Source: Micromonosporaceae bacterium KJ-029
GTDB lineage: Bacteria > Actinomycetota > Actinomycetes > Mycobacteriales > Micromonosporaceae
Length of the DNA: 64,000 bases
Direction of reading: 5' to 3'
Assembly (NCBI GenBank): GCA_005402585.1
Contig: BIFP01000035.1
Coordinates: 434,001-498,000 of the forward strand
Shown here: positions 33,647-41,859 of the stretch, piece by piece
Layout of the letters: each line of letters starts with the position of its first letter
How positions within the stretch are numbered: the stretch's first letter is position 1
Notes under the pieces: generated by a model
What the model was told of the DNA's origin: nothing
Database searches by the model: none
What the model saw: only the letters and a program-made list of their open reading frames with translations
Program-made: the position numbers and the translations under genes

Positions 33647-34276
33647 CTACACGGGCATCGAGGAAAACGGCGTTCGCGGCCTTCGGCAGTAGTAGACGAG
33701 CGCCGGCGGGAAGTTGGCCCACACCGTCCGGCCGGGAACGACCTCCTCGAAGCGCGCGTGCAGCGAGCGGCGGAGCCGGACCGCCGGCGGTGCCCAGAGC
33801 GTGGCGGTGTAGGCGAACGTGGTGAACACGCCATCCGGTGCGAGGACTTCGGTGACCGCACCGAGCAGGTCGTCCTGCCGCTCGGCGGCGAAGGCGGCCC
33901 ACGGCAGTCCGCTGACGATCACGTCGGCATGGCCCAGGCCGTGTCGTTGAAGCACGTCGCGGAGGTGCGCGGCGTCGCCGACCACGACATCGACCTGTGG
34001 AAAGCGCATGGCCAGGGGGGCCGCGAAGCGTTCGTTGATCTCGATCGCAACGTGCCTGCCGCGGCCGGCGAGTCGCCGCTGGACGGCCGCCGTGAACGCT
34101 CCTGTGCCCGGTCCCAGTTCGACGACTGTGGGCGATCCGGTTGCGGGTACGGACGCCGTGATGGTGTCCGCCAAAGGTCCGCTGCTGGGCGTCACGGCAG
34201 CGACGGTGAAGGGGTGACGGAGAAACTCGCGCAGGAACGCGATGCGTTCGATTGCCGGTCTGCTGATGACGGTCAT
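33647..34276 (-). CDS. SAM-dependent methyltransferase (rRNA adenine methylase or PmtA-like fold)
   Basis: This 209-residue cytoplasmic class I methyltransferase has SAM motif I VVELGPGTGAFTAAV near residues 51-65, an acidic residue ending strand 2 in VAIEINERFA, and DVIVSGLPWAAF as motif IV, which resembles the NLPY region of KsgA/Erm and bacterial phospholipid N-methyltransferases. The substrate could be a lipid or RNA. The ATG at 34276 is chosen because the protein then starts at the conserved helix; the upstream extension is not supported. It converges on AraC paralog 1. Confidence 0.78.
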   Translation of the reverse strand: MTVISRPAIERIAFLREFLRHPFTVAAVTPSSGPLADTITASVPATGSPTVVELGPGTGAFTAAVQRRLAGRGRHVAIEINERFAAPLAMRFPQVDVVVGDAAHLRDVLQRHGLGHADVIVSGLPWAAFAAERQDDLLGAVTEVLAPDGVFTTFAYTATLWAPPAVRLRRSLHARFEEVVPGRTVWANFPPALVYYCRRPRTPFSSMPV

Positions 34277-34394
34277 GAGAGGGGCGACCTTCGCTGCTCG
34301 ATCGGTGGCACTGAGGGTTGTTGCGCGCTGGTCAGCACACGTGGGGTGGGCGATGCTGGAGAGTCGGGTGCTCGGAACCGCCGGGTCGCCGAGT

Positions 34395-34700
34395 TCAGAA
34401 GGCCGCCTTGCCACCGACAGGCAGTTGATCGGCGTACCGCGCCTCGCCGGCAAGCAGCGGCTGCAGCTTCGCGATCAGTGCCTGCGCCTCGGGGCTGGCG
34501 ACGGCGCAGCTGTGTTCCTCCCGGCCCGTCCAGCCCTCGGTGACGTAGACGGTGTCCTCGTCGTCGGTCGCGCGACCGACGAGAAAGACGACGCAGGCGG
34601 GATCGGGCAGCGACGGCGCATCGAGTAGCAGTGCGATCACTTCGTCGCGCTTGCCGGGGAGCGCGGTCATGATGGCCTGAAAGCCGTGTCCGACAGTCAT
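34395..34700 (-). CDS. Antibiotic biosynthesis monooxygenase (ABM)-like protein, paralog 1
   Basis: This 101-residue dimeric alpha-beta barrel protein of the ABM/Dabb type has FQAIMTALPGKRDEVIALLL, then VYVTEGWTGREEHSCAVASP, and ends LPVGGKAAF. It is about 65% identical by eye to the protein at 41504-41809, which also has a YqhC-like AraC gene beside it. Members act as small oxygenases or as sensors of quinones and reactive metabolites. Start ATG 34700 has an AGGAGG-type site upstream. Its promoter region is shared with the LAL regulator at 35006. Confidence 0.82.
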   Translation of the reverse strand: MTVGHGFQAIMTALPGKRDEVIALLLDAPSLPDPACVVFLVGRATDDEDTVYVTEGWTGREEHSCAVASPEAQALIAKLQPLLAGEARYADQLPVGGKAAF

Positions 34701-34834
34701 GACGAAACCTCCTGGATGGCGGATTGGCCGTACCTACTCTCGGCCCGCACCAATGGGCGGCACATCGGTCGGATGACTGCGCGATCGACGGTCCGTGGCT
34801 TCGCATGGAAAGGGCGATGACTTAGTCGCATCGT

Positions 34835-34864
34835 AAGTCTGCAGCAGCCCGGTCCTGCAGACTT
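34835..34864. promoter_or_regulatory. 10-bp perfect inverted repeat between ABM paralog 1 and the LAL regulator
   Basis: AAGTCTGCAG at 34835-34844 is mirrored by CTGCAGACTT at 34855-34864 with a 10-nt spacer. It lies centrally in the 305-bp divergent promoter region, so it is more likely an operator than a terminator. Confidence 0.5.
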
Positions 34865-34882
34865 GCTCGAAAGTAGCGAATG

Positions 34883-34895
34883 CTTGCCTCATCCT
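34883..34895 (-). promoter_or_regulatory. Shared 13-bp motif, copy 1 (AGGATGAGGCAAG)
   Basis: On the minus strand this reads AGGATGAGGCAAG, one base different from AGGATCAGGCAAG at 39222 and 41387. It lies between ABM paralog 1 and the LAL regulator. The repeat next to genes that are themselves paralogous suggests a common regulator site. Confidence 0.5.
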
Positions 34896-35005
34896 GCCGG
34901 GCTCATTCGGAGAGCGGATTAGCGTGCGTTGCAGACGCCAAATGTCGCCAGGTAGCGTGCCTCCCCTAACAGCCGTTCTCGGTTGTCAACCGTTCGGAGT
35001 ACAAG

Positions 35006-37780
35006 GTGGCACAGTCAGAACTATTCGGACGTCTTGACGAGCTGAGAGAGCTGTCGGAGTTCCTCGACAACGTGCAACGCGACGGTGACGCCAAGCTCAT
35101 CTGGGGCGATCCCGGCGTCGGCAAGTCCTCGTTGATCGCCGCCGCGGCCGACCGGGCCGGCCAGGCTGGCATACGAGTCCTGCGCGGATCAGGGTCCGAG
35201 TTCGAGGCAGACGTCAGCTACTCCACTCTGAATCAACTACTACTTCCCGTTGATGCCGAACTTCACCGGCTACCGTCCGGCCCTCGCGAAGCGCTTGCGG
35301 TCGCGCTCGGCTTTGACGCCGGCGCAACCCCGGACGCACTGCTGATCTGCAACGCCGCGCTGCTGCTGCTCAAGGCGGTCGCCACGGAGCGGCCGGTCCT
35401 GTTGCTGGTGGACGACCTGCACTGGATCGACCGCGCGAGCGCGGTGGTGCTCGGGTTCATCGCCCGCCGCCTGGACGGTTGCCGCGCCGGGCTGCTGGCG
35501 TCGCAGCGAACGGGCACAGTCAGTTTCCTCGACCCGCGAGACCTGTCCGAGATTGTCGTTCCGCCGCTCGACGGCGAGGCGGCCGAGAAGCTCGTCGACG
35601 CCCATTTCCCGACCATGCCCAACCGGGTCCGGCAACGTCTGCTGAGTCTTGCCCAGGGCAATCCGCTCGCCCTGATGGAACTGCCCTCGACGCTGCTCGG
35701 CGCTGCCCGCCGCACGGCGCAACAGACCGACGTCGTGCCGCTCGGCGAACGTCTTCAGGCGATGTTCGCGTCCCGCATCACCGAACTGCCGGCGGCGACG
35801 CGTCGGCTGCTCCTGCTCACCGCTTTCGAGGGCACCGGCGACGTCCAGGTCCTGCGGGCCGCGCACGACGACGAGCCCGGTCTCGCTGACCTGGCGCCCG
35901 CCGAGCGTGCACAACTCGTGCGGGTCGACGATGCCACCGCACGGATCGCGTTCCGTCATCCGCTGATCCGATCGGCGATCGTGGCGATGTCCACGCACGA
36001 GGAGCGCCGGGCCGCCCGAATCGCCCTGGCTGCTGCCCTGCGCGGAGATCCGGAACGGCGGGCCTGGCACCTGTCGGCGGCCGCGGAGGGTCCTGACGAG
36101 GCGGTGGCAGAACTGCTGGAGGAGGCCGCACACCGGGTGATGCTCCGGGGAGACACGTTCGCCGCGATCGCGGCGCTGACCCGGGCGGCCGAACTCAGCA
36201 CGACCAGCGGCGGCCGCGCACGCCGGCTGGCCGAGGCCGCGTACATCGGCGCCGAGGCCAACGGCACTGCCGCCGACGCCGGGACGTTGCTGAACGACGC
36301 ACGGCGGGCCACCCTCGACTCCGCCGGATCGTTGCACGCGGCCAACGCCGCCGCCTTCCTGATGCTCAACGGAGACGGCGACGTCAACACCGCGCACCGT
36401 CTGCTGACCGGCGCCATCGAGGCCGGCGAGCACGGCTACCGCGCGCAAGACCCCGCGCTGGTCGAAGCCATGCACACGCTGCTGCTGCTCAGCTGGTACG
36501 GCAGCACCCCGGACTACTGGGAGCCGTTCTACCGCGCACTGCACCGCATGCAGCCGCAGCCACCCGACATCCTCGCCATGGCGAGCAAGACCTTCCCCGA
36601 CCCGGTGCGTACGGCAACGTCCGCGTACGCCGAGGCCGCCGCCGTACTCGACCGGCTGCCCGACGAGACCGACCCGACCCGCATCATGCGGATCGGCACC
36701 GCGTCGGTCTACCTCGACCGACTGGCCGACAGCCGGGAACCGTCGTGGCGGCTCGTCCGGCAAGGACGCGATGGCGGGCCACCCCGCCGCCATATCGGCG
36801 CGCTGATGCACCTGTGCCTCGACAGCTTTCTCGTCGGCAGATGGGACGAGGCCGAGGACCTCGCGCGCGAAGGTCAACGCGTCTGCGGAACCGCAGGTTT
36901 TCCGTTCTTCGCGTGGTACTTCCACTACAACCTCGCCATTGTCGCCGCCGGTCGAGGGCGGTTCGACGAGGCGTCCGCACTCGCCGACACCATCACCCAC
37001 TGGGCGCTGCCGCGCGGTGTTCAGGCCGCGGCATTGTTCGCGCACCATCCGCGCACGCTGGCCGCTCTGGGCCAGGGGAACTTCGATCTGGCTTTCCGGC
37101 ATGCCGCGTCGATGAGCCCGCCCGGCGTCCTGGCCTCGCACGTGCCCCACTGCACCTGGGTCATGTTCGATCTGATCGAAGCGGCGGTACGCACCGGCCG
37201 CACCGTCGATGCCAGAGCGCATGTCGAGGCGATGCGGTCGGCGAACGTGGCGGCGTTGTCGCCTCGGATGGCTCTCGTGCAGGCCGGTGCCGACGTGCTG
37301 ATCGCCGGGGACGATGCCGCGGCGATCCACCGGCTGGAGGCCCTGCTGACGGGTACGACGGCGGAAAGGTGGCTGTTCGACGCCTGCCGTATCCGGCTCG
37401 TTCTCGGGGAGAAGCTACGCCGCACGGGCTCGGTGACCGAGGCACGCCGGCATCTCTTGACCGCCCGGGGCGGCTTTGCCTCGATGGCCGCCGCACCGTG
37501 GCTGGCACGGGTCGACGGCGAGTTGCGAGCCGCCGGGCACCGGTCGACCGCCGTACCACCGGCTGGCCAGGCCAGTCTGACCGCCCAGGAACTTCAGATC
37601 GCCGAGATGGCCGCTCTCGGCCTGACCAACAAGCAGATCGCCGAACGCCTCTATCTCTCGCACCGCACCGTCGGCGCGCACCTCTATCGCATCTTCCCCA
37701 AACTCGGAATAGCGTCACGCGCGGGGCTCAGGGATGCGCTGTCCGCTCGGTCCGAGGCTCGGCCGGATTTTCCGCGTTGA
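35006..37780 (+). CDS. LuxR family regulator of the LAL (large ATP-binding) type
   Basis: This 924-residue cytoplasmic regulator has an N-terminal AAA/STAND ATPase with Walker A GDPGVGKSS (residues 34-42) and Walker B VLLLVDDLHWID. A long helical TPR-like middle region (about 330-840) follows, then a C-terminal LuxR helix-turn-helix (LTAQELQIAEMAALGLTNKQ, IAERLYLSHRTVGAHL). LAL proteins are pathway activators, often of catabolic or secondary-metabolite genes. The GTG start has GGAG 7 bp upstream. The last 53 bp overlap the convergent ferritin-like gene. The target genes are unknown; the nearby 13-bp motif ties it loosely to the ABM/AraC set. Confidence 0.93.
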   Translation: MAQSELFGRLDELRELSEFLDNVQRDGDAKLIWGDPGVGKSSLIAAAADRAGQAGIRVLRGSGSEFEADVSYSTLNQLLLPVDAELHRLPSGPREALAVALGFDAGATPDALLICNAALLLLKAVATERPVLLLVDDLHWIDRASAVVLGFIARRLDGCRAGLLASQRTGTVSFLDPRDLSEIVVPPLDGEAAEKLVDAHFPTMPNRVRQRLLSLAQGNPLALMELPSTLLGAARRTAQQTDVVPLGERLQAMFASRITELPAATRRLLLLTAFEGTGDVQVLRAAHDDEPGLADLAPAERAQLVRVDDATARIAFRHPLIRSAIVAMSTHEERRAARIALAAALRGDPERRAWHLSAAAEGPDEAVAELLEEAAHRVMLRGDTFAAIAALTRAAELSTTSGGRARRLAEAAYIGAEANGTAADAGTLLNDARRATLDSAGSLHAANAAAFLMLNGDGDVNTAHRLLTGAIEAGEHGYRAQDPALVEAMHTLLLLSWYGSTPDYWEPFYRALHRMQPQPPDILAMASKTFPDPVRTATSAYAEAAAVLDRLPDETDPTRIMRIGTASVYLDRLADSREPSWRLVRQGRDGGPPRRHIGALMHLCLDSFLVGRWDEAEDLAREGQRVCGTAGFPFFAWYFHYNLAIVAAGRGRFDEASALADTITHWALPRGVQAAALFAHHPRTLAALGQGNFDLAFRHAASMSPPGVLASHVPHCTWVMFDLIEAAVRTGRTVDARAHVEAMRSANVAALSPRMALVQAGADVLIAGDDAAAIHRLEALLTGTTAERWLFDACRIRLVLGEKLRRTGSVTEARRHLLTARGGFASMAAAPWLARVDGELRAAGHRSTAVPPAGQASLTAQELQIAEMAALGLTNKQIAERLYLSHRTVGAHLYRIFPKLGIASRAGLRDALSARSEARPDFPR

Positions 37781-38321
37781 GGATGTCGGCCTGTCCCTCC
37801 TTGTCTTCGAGCAGGCGCTCCAGCAGGCGACGTGTGGTGGGATCGGTGACACCGATCCAGCGCACCGCCTCCTGCAGGGTCTGCACGAGGATCCGTACCG
37901 CGAGAAGGTTCTGCGTCACCACGGCCGCGAGATCGCTGTCCGAGAATCGGCGAAAGGTGACGTGAGACCGCGCCGCCAGATGTTCCGGATCGAGATCGGC
38001 CGCGAAGCCCAACTGATGGATGCGCACCGCGACCAGCCGGGCTGCCGCCCGGTCGCGGTCGGCGCAACCGTTGAGAAAGACCGCCAGCGGCCGGTCCGAC
38101 GCTCCTCTGATCAGCAGGGCGTGCTGCTCGAACTGCAGGGACGAGACCACGAGACCGGCCAGGAGCCCGTTCAACAGGTGAGCGAGCGTGCCAAGCTCGG
38201 CCTGGTTCGAGGGAGTAACCGGCCCGTCCTCCAGATCGAGCAGGGCGCGGTCGTGGACCTCACGCCGACGAAGCGGAGCGGAGCGGTCGTGCCCTGAAGA
38301 ACCTGTCACGCGTCGCATCAT
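37728..38321 (-). CDS. Ferritin-like/Dps-like protein lacking several di-iron ligands
   Basis: This protein of about 197 residues has a four-helix ferritin-like pattern: LAHLLNGLLAGLVVSSLQFE, LAARSHVTFRRFSDSDLAAV, ILVQTLQEAVRWIGVTDPTT, and RLLERLLEDKEGQADIL. The last segment is where bacterioferritin or Dps-type proteins have EEHAD; here a histidine is replaced by glutamine. The helix A glutamate also appears to be missing. It may therefore bind DNA or act structurally rather than store iron. The start is uncertain (ATG 38321 or 38345). It converges on and overlaps the LAL gene. Confidence 0.6.
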   Translation of the reverse strand: MMRRVTGSSGHDRSAPLRRREVHDRALLDLEDGPVTPSNQAELGTLAHLLNGLLAGLVVSSLQFEQHALLIRGASDRPLAVFLNGCADRDRAAARLVAVRIHQLGFAADLDPEHLAARSHVTFRRFSDSDLAAVVTQNLLAVRILVQTLQEAVRWIGVTDPTTRRLLERLLEDKEGQADILNAENPAEPRTERTAHP

Positions 38322-38380
38322 TCGGCACTTGCGGCGATCCAGCATCGGTCAGATGACCTAATCACTGGGCCAGGCGACCC

Positions 38381-38551
38381 GTCCGACTCCTGGTGCCCTT
38401 CCCACAGTTCAGCGACCCCGCGACGCCGTACATGTACCACTGCCACCTGCTCTGGCATGAGGACCTCGGGATGATGGGTCAGTTCGTGCTGGTCGACGGC
38501 GATGGCAGGAAATCGATGACCAGCACGACCACCCGGCATGATCATGGCTGA
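38381..38551 (+). pseudogene. 3' remnant of a multicopper oxidase
   Basis: One plus-strand frame reads VRLLVPFPQFSDPATPYMYH followed by CHLLWHEDLGMMGQFVLVDG, to the stop at 38549-38551. This is the copper-binding C-terminal end of multicopper oxidases (HCHxxxHxxxGM). All upstream cupredoxin domains are missing; an in-frame stop lies at 38354, and the preceding sequence belongs to the promoter of the ferritin-like gene. Confidence 0.75.
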
Positions 38552-38634
38552 GCGCCCCGGGAGCCGACGGCCGGACGACAAACGCGGCGGGGACAGGCGG
38601 ACGCGGATGTCCACCTGTCCCCGACGTCGGTGAG

Positions 38635-38961
38635 TCAGGAGGCGCGGAAGCTGAGAAAACGCCCGGCTTCGTAGGTACGGAGCGTACCCACCCCGGTCGC
38701 TTGACCGGTGCAGTCCGGGGTGCGGTAGAAGGTGACGGTGCTGAAGCCGCTCCAACCGACGTGGCTGTCCGCCGTCGGAGGCAGCGCCGCACAGGCGATG
38801 GGGGGCGCCGGGAAGTTCGCGACCTCGGTGGTGAAGTTTCCGCTGTAGAAGGAAAGGCCCGACGGCTGAGCCGAGGCAGGTGAGGCGGCCAGGCCGAACC
38901 CGGTGACCGTGACGACGGACGCGATCAGCGCCGAACCGAGCCTCATTGACGCCCTGGTCAT
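38635..38961 (-). CDS. Small secreted protein of unknown function
   Basis: This 108-residue protein has a typical Sec signal peptide (residues 1-30, RLGSALIASVVTVTGFGLAA then SPASA). The mature part of about 75 residues is rich in aromatic residues and has two cysteines (PPIACAALPP and TPDCTGQATG) that could form a disulfide. The DCTG and FYSGNF patterns loosely recall beta/gamma-crystallin-like secreted proteins. The ATG at 38961 has GGAGG six bases upstream. It is monocistronic and faces away from the metallo-hydrolase gene. No function is assigned. Confidence 0.75.
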   Translation of the reverse strand: MTRASMRLGSALIASVVTVTGFGLAASPASAQPSGLSFYSGNFTTEVANFPAPPIACAALPPTADSHVGWSGFSTVTFYRTPDCTGQATGVGTLRTYEAGRFLSFRAS

Positions 38962-39344
38962 AGACAACCTCCACTACATCCGAGCGCCAGACGGATTGAC
39001 GCGTCACGTTTAGTTGATTGTGCAACCTTCCTGGACGCAAGGACACGGCTGCGGTGAAACGCGGCAGGAACGGGCAAGGGACCGCCGCTTCCGGGCAAGT
39101 GGTTCATTCGTCGGACTGACTGCACGCACCCGCCCGGCGGCTCGGGCGCACCTTTCGCAAGGCCGCCTCCGAGGCGGGGGTCCGGTAGCCGCTCTCGATC
39201 GCCGCTTTCCTGACAGGAGAGAGGATCAGGCAAGGAAGCACGAGTTCTCCTGTATCATTCCTACTTCCCACCATGCTTTCCTTGTCTTGTCACACGAGGC
39301 CGACGCTATCGCCACGAACGTCAATCGAGGAGTGGGGACTACCG
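38962..39344. other. Long divergent intergenic region
   Basis: These 383 bp separate the small secreted protein and the metallo-hydrolase. No gene is recognisable. They hold the first exact copy of the 13-bp motif (39222) and an AT-richer segment before 39300. Confidence 0.4.
39222..39234 (+). promoter_or_regulatory. Shared 13-bp motif, copy 2 (AGGATCAGGCAAG)
   Basis: This exact 13-mer recurs at 41387. Here it lies 111 bp before the start of the metallo-hydrolase gene, followed by GAAGCA. An operator role is inferred from recurrence. Confidence 0.5.
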
Positions 39345-40385
39345 ATGCTTGAGATTCTCGCGACGCTGGGTGCCCGCCCGAGCGGCCCCCGGGCCCTGCG
39401 GCTGCGCCAGTCGGCACACTTTCGCGACGGCGCTTTCCGTAACAACACACCCACCCGCACCTTGCTGCCGCGAGAAGCCATGGGTGCGCTGCGCGGCTTT
39501 CTCACCCATCGCCGACAGCGCCGCCTCTCCGGTGTGATTCCCGTGGACCGGCCACCCGCCGGTCCCGCCTCCGACGGATTGCACCTGACGTGGTACGGCC
39601 ACGCCACCGTCCTGATCGAGATCGAAGGTCGTCGGGTACTGCTCGACCCGCTGTGGAGCGACCGGGGATCGCCGGTCCCGGGCGTCGGTCCGAAGCGGCT
39701 ACACCCAATGCCGGTGGCGCTGACCGACCTGCCCCGGCTGGACGCGATCCTCATCTCACACGACCACTACGACCACCTCGACATGCCCACGATCCGGGCG
39801 CTCAACCGCACCCAGGACGCGATGTTCGTGGTCCCGTTGGGTGTCGGGGCCCATCTGGAACGCTGGGGCGTGCCGGGTGCTCGCATCGTCGAGCTCGACT
39901 GGGACGAGAGCGCCGAGGTCGGCGGGCTCACCCTCACCGCGACCGAGTCACGCCACTTCTCAGGTCGCGCGTTTGTCGGCAGCAACGAAACCCTGTGGAG
40001 TTCGTGGGTGATCGCCGGCAAGGATCGGCGGGTCTTCTACACCGGCGATTCCGGCTACTTCGACGGCTACGCCGACATCGGCGAGCGGCACGGTCCTTTC
40101 GACGTGACGTTGATGCAGATCGGCGCCTACGACAACGCGTGGCCGGACATCCACATGCTGCCCGAGCAGGCCGTCGAGGCCCACGTCCGCCTGCGCGGCA
40201 GCCTGCTGATCCCCGTGCACTGGGGCACGTTCCACCTCGCGCCGCATCCCTGGGCAGAGCCCGTCGAGCGCCTGTGGGTCGAGGCCAAGGCACGGGACAT
40301 CGCCATCGCGGTGCCCCGCCCCGGCGAACGGGTCGACGCCGGAACCCCACCCGAGGTCGACCCCTGGTGGCAGGCCCTTTCCTGA
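39345..40385 (+). CDS. Metallo-beta-lactamase fold hydrolase, NAPE-PLD/UlaG-like
   Basis: This 346-residue enzyme has the two-metal motif ISHDHYDHLDMPT (HxHxDH) near residues 139-151, with LTWYGHATVLIEIEGRRVLL before it and LLIPVHWGTFHLAPHPW near the C-terminus supplying the last histidines, as in NAPE-PLD-like and UlaG-like phosphodiesterases or lactonases. The ATG at 39345 is preferred: it follows GAGGAGTGGGG and begins at the conserved segment, while the frame extends 24 codons upstream. The substrate is unknown. The preceding 13-bp motif links it to the AraC/ABM set. Confidence 0.85.
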   Translation: MLEILATLGARPSGPRALRLRQSAHFRDGAFRNNTPTRTLLPREAMGALRGFLTHRRQRRLSGVIPVDRPPAGPASDGLHLTWYGHATVLIEIEGRRVLLDPLWSDRGSPVPGVGPKRLHPMPVALTDLPRLDAILISHDHYDHLDMPTIRALNRTQDAMFVVPLGVGAHLERWGVPGARIVELDWDESAEVGGLTLTATESRHFSGRAFVGSNETLWSSWVIAGKDRRVFYTGDSGYFDGYADIGERHGPFDVTLMQIGAYDNAWPDIHMLPEQAVEAHVRLRGSLLIPVHWGTFHLAPHPWAEPVERLWVEAKARDIAIAVPRPGERVDAGTPPEVDPWWQALS

Positions 40386-40440
40386 CGCCGCGCCAGCTTG
40401 CCAGCCCTGGAAGCTGTGGAGACCGAGCGACCGCCGGCGG

Positions 40441-41346
40441 TCAGACGACCGCCGGCACAGCGGCGCGGGTGATGCCGCGCAGGCGGGCGGCGTCCTGGCT
40501 GGGAGGCGCGCCGAACTGGCGACGGTATTCACGGCTGAACTGCGACGGGCTCTCGTAGCCGACACGGATGCCCACCCCGGTGATGTCGTTGGGGTGGGTG
40601 GCGAGCAGGAGCCGCGCCTCCTGCAACCGGATCTGCTTCTGAAACTGGATCGGGCTCATCGCCGTCACAGTCTGGAAGTTGCGATAGAACGCCGACACGC
40701 TCATCCCGGACAGGCGCGCCAGGTCGTCCACCCGGAACGCCTGCGCGTAGTGGTCGCGGATCCACCGCACCGCCCGGGCGACGTGACTGAGGCTGCTGTC
40801 GGCCAGACCGAGCTGCCGGACGGCGCTCCCCTGCTCCCCGGTGAGCAGCAGCCACAGGATCTCCCGCTTGATCAGGGGCGCGAGCACCGTGATGTCCCGG
40901 GGGCGGTCCAGCAGCCGCAGCAACCGGATCACCGCATCGCCGAGTTCGTCGGGAGCGTCGCTGACCACCATCCCCGACGGCGCTCCGCCGGCCAGCGGCG
41001 GGAGATCGCCCGGCGCCGCCTGCAGCAGCAACTCCGCGACCGTGGCCGGGTGCAGTACCAGCCCGAACCCCAGTGCCGGCGAGGCGGCGCTGGCCTGGGT
41101 GAAGTGGCCGGTGACCGGCAGATCGACCGACGCGACAAGATACTGGCCCGCGCGGTACTCGTAAACGCGGTCGCCCAGCGCCATCTGCTTCGCGCCTTGG
41201 GCGATGAGTGCCATGACAGTGCCCGACATCGACGTGGTCGGCGCAGTCTGCCGCTCGACCTTCGATATCAGCACCCCGTCGATGGCGGTGCTCATGTCAG
41301 GCCGGGCGTGGCGGGCCAGTAACGCTCGCAACTCATCAAGGTCCAC
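40441..41346 (-). CDS. AraC family regulator, paralog 2 (AraC_N domain, YqhC-like)
   Basis: This 301-residue regulator is the same length as the paralog at 32713 and clearly similar along its whole length (IRDHYAQAFRVDDLARLSGM and VTAMSPIQFQKQIRL against VTGMSPIQFQKQIRL). It has an AraC_N sensing domain and a double helix-turn-helix. The GTG at 41346 aligns with the start of paralog 1, so the longer frame to 41412 is not used. It is divergent from the ABM paralog 2/hydrolase operon and probably activates it, sensing a reactive small molecule such as an aldehyde. Confidence 0.9.
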   Translation of the reverse strand: MDLDELRALLARHARPDMSTAIDGVLISKVERQTAPTTSMSGTVMALIAQGAKQMALGDRVYEYRAGQYLVASVDLPVTGHFTQASAASPALGFGLVLHPATVAELLLQAAPGDLPPLAGGAPSGMVVSDAPDELGDAVIRLLRLLDRPRDITVLAPLIKREILWLLLTGEQGSAVRQLGLADSSLSHVARAVRWIRDHYAQAFRVDDLARLSGMSVSAFYRNFQTVTAMSPIQFQKQIRLQEARLLLATHPNDITGVGIRVGYESPSQFSREYRRQFGAPPSQDAARLRGITRAAVPAVV

Positions 41347-41386
41347 GACCCGATTGAAGCACAGTACCGATGCTCGCCACAACAGT

Positions 41387-41399
41387 AGGATCAGGCAAG
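41387..41399 (+). promoter_or_regulatory. Shared 13-bp motif, copy 3 (AGGATCAGGCAAG)
   Basis: This is identical to the copy at 39222 and placed in the 157-bp divergent region between AraC paralog 2 and ABM paralog 2, where an AraC site is expected. It is followed by CAGACAAG, a possible second half-site repeating the CAAG end. Confidence 0.55.
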
Positions 41400-41503
41400 C
41401 AGACAAGAGCATGTGTCTAACGTTTCTGCTGGTAGCGATGCTTCTATTGGAGTGTCAAGTTCCTACGAGCCCATCAGAGCTCGACAACCTAGGAGGCACT
41501 TCG

Positions 41504-41809
41504 ATGACTGTTCATCACGGGTTCCACGCCACCATGACCGCCCAGCCGGGAAAGGCTGACGAGCTGATCGAGCTGCTGCTCAACGCTCCGTCCCTGCCCC
41601 ACGAGGACTGCGTCGTCTTCCTGGTGTCCCGCTCGGCCTCCGACCGCGATGTCGTCCACGTCATCGAAGGCTGGACCAGCACCGAGGCACACAGCAGGTT
41701 CTTCGCCAGCGAGGAGGCCCAGGCCCTGGTCGCGAAGCTTCAGCCGCTGCTGGCCGGCGAGTCGACGTACACCGACGCGGTACCGGTCGGCGGCAAGGCG
41801 ACCTTCTGA
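41504..41809 (+). CDS. ABM-like protein, paralog 2
   Basis: This 101-residue protein of the ABM/Dabb fold starts at ATG 41504 behind AGGAGG. It has FHATMTAQPGKADELIELLL, then VVHVIEGWTSTEAHSRFFAS, and ends VPVGGKATF. Length and pattern are identical to paralog 1 at 34395. It is followed after 50 bp by an alpha/beta hydrolase on the same strand and is divergent from AraC paralog 2, suggesting a regulated two-gene unit for handling a reactive metabolite. Confidence 0.85.
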   Translation: MTVHHGFHATMTAQPGKADELIELLLNAPSLPHEDCVVFLVSRSASDRDVVHVIEGWTSTEAHSRFFASEEAQALVAKLQPLLAGESTYTDAVPVGGKATF

Positions 41810-41859
41810 ACCGGCGACCACCCCGACCACCCCGATCCGAAGCACCGAAAGGACCCCTG

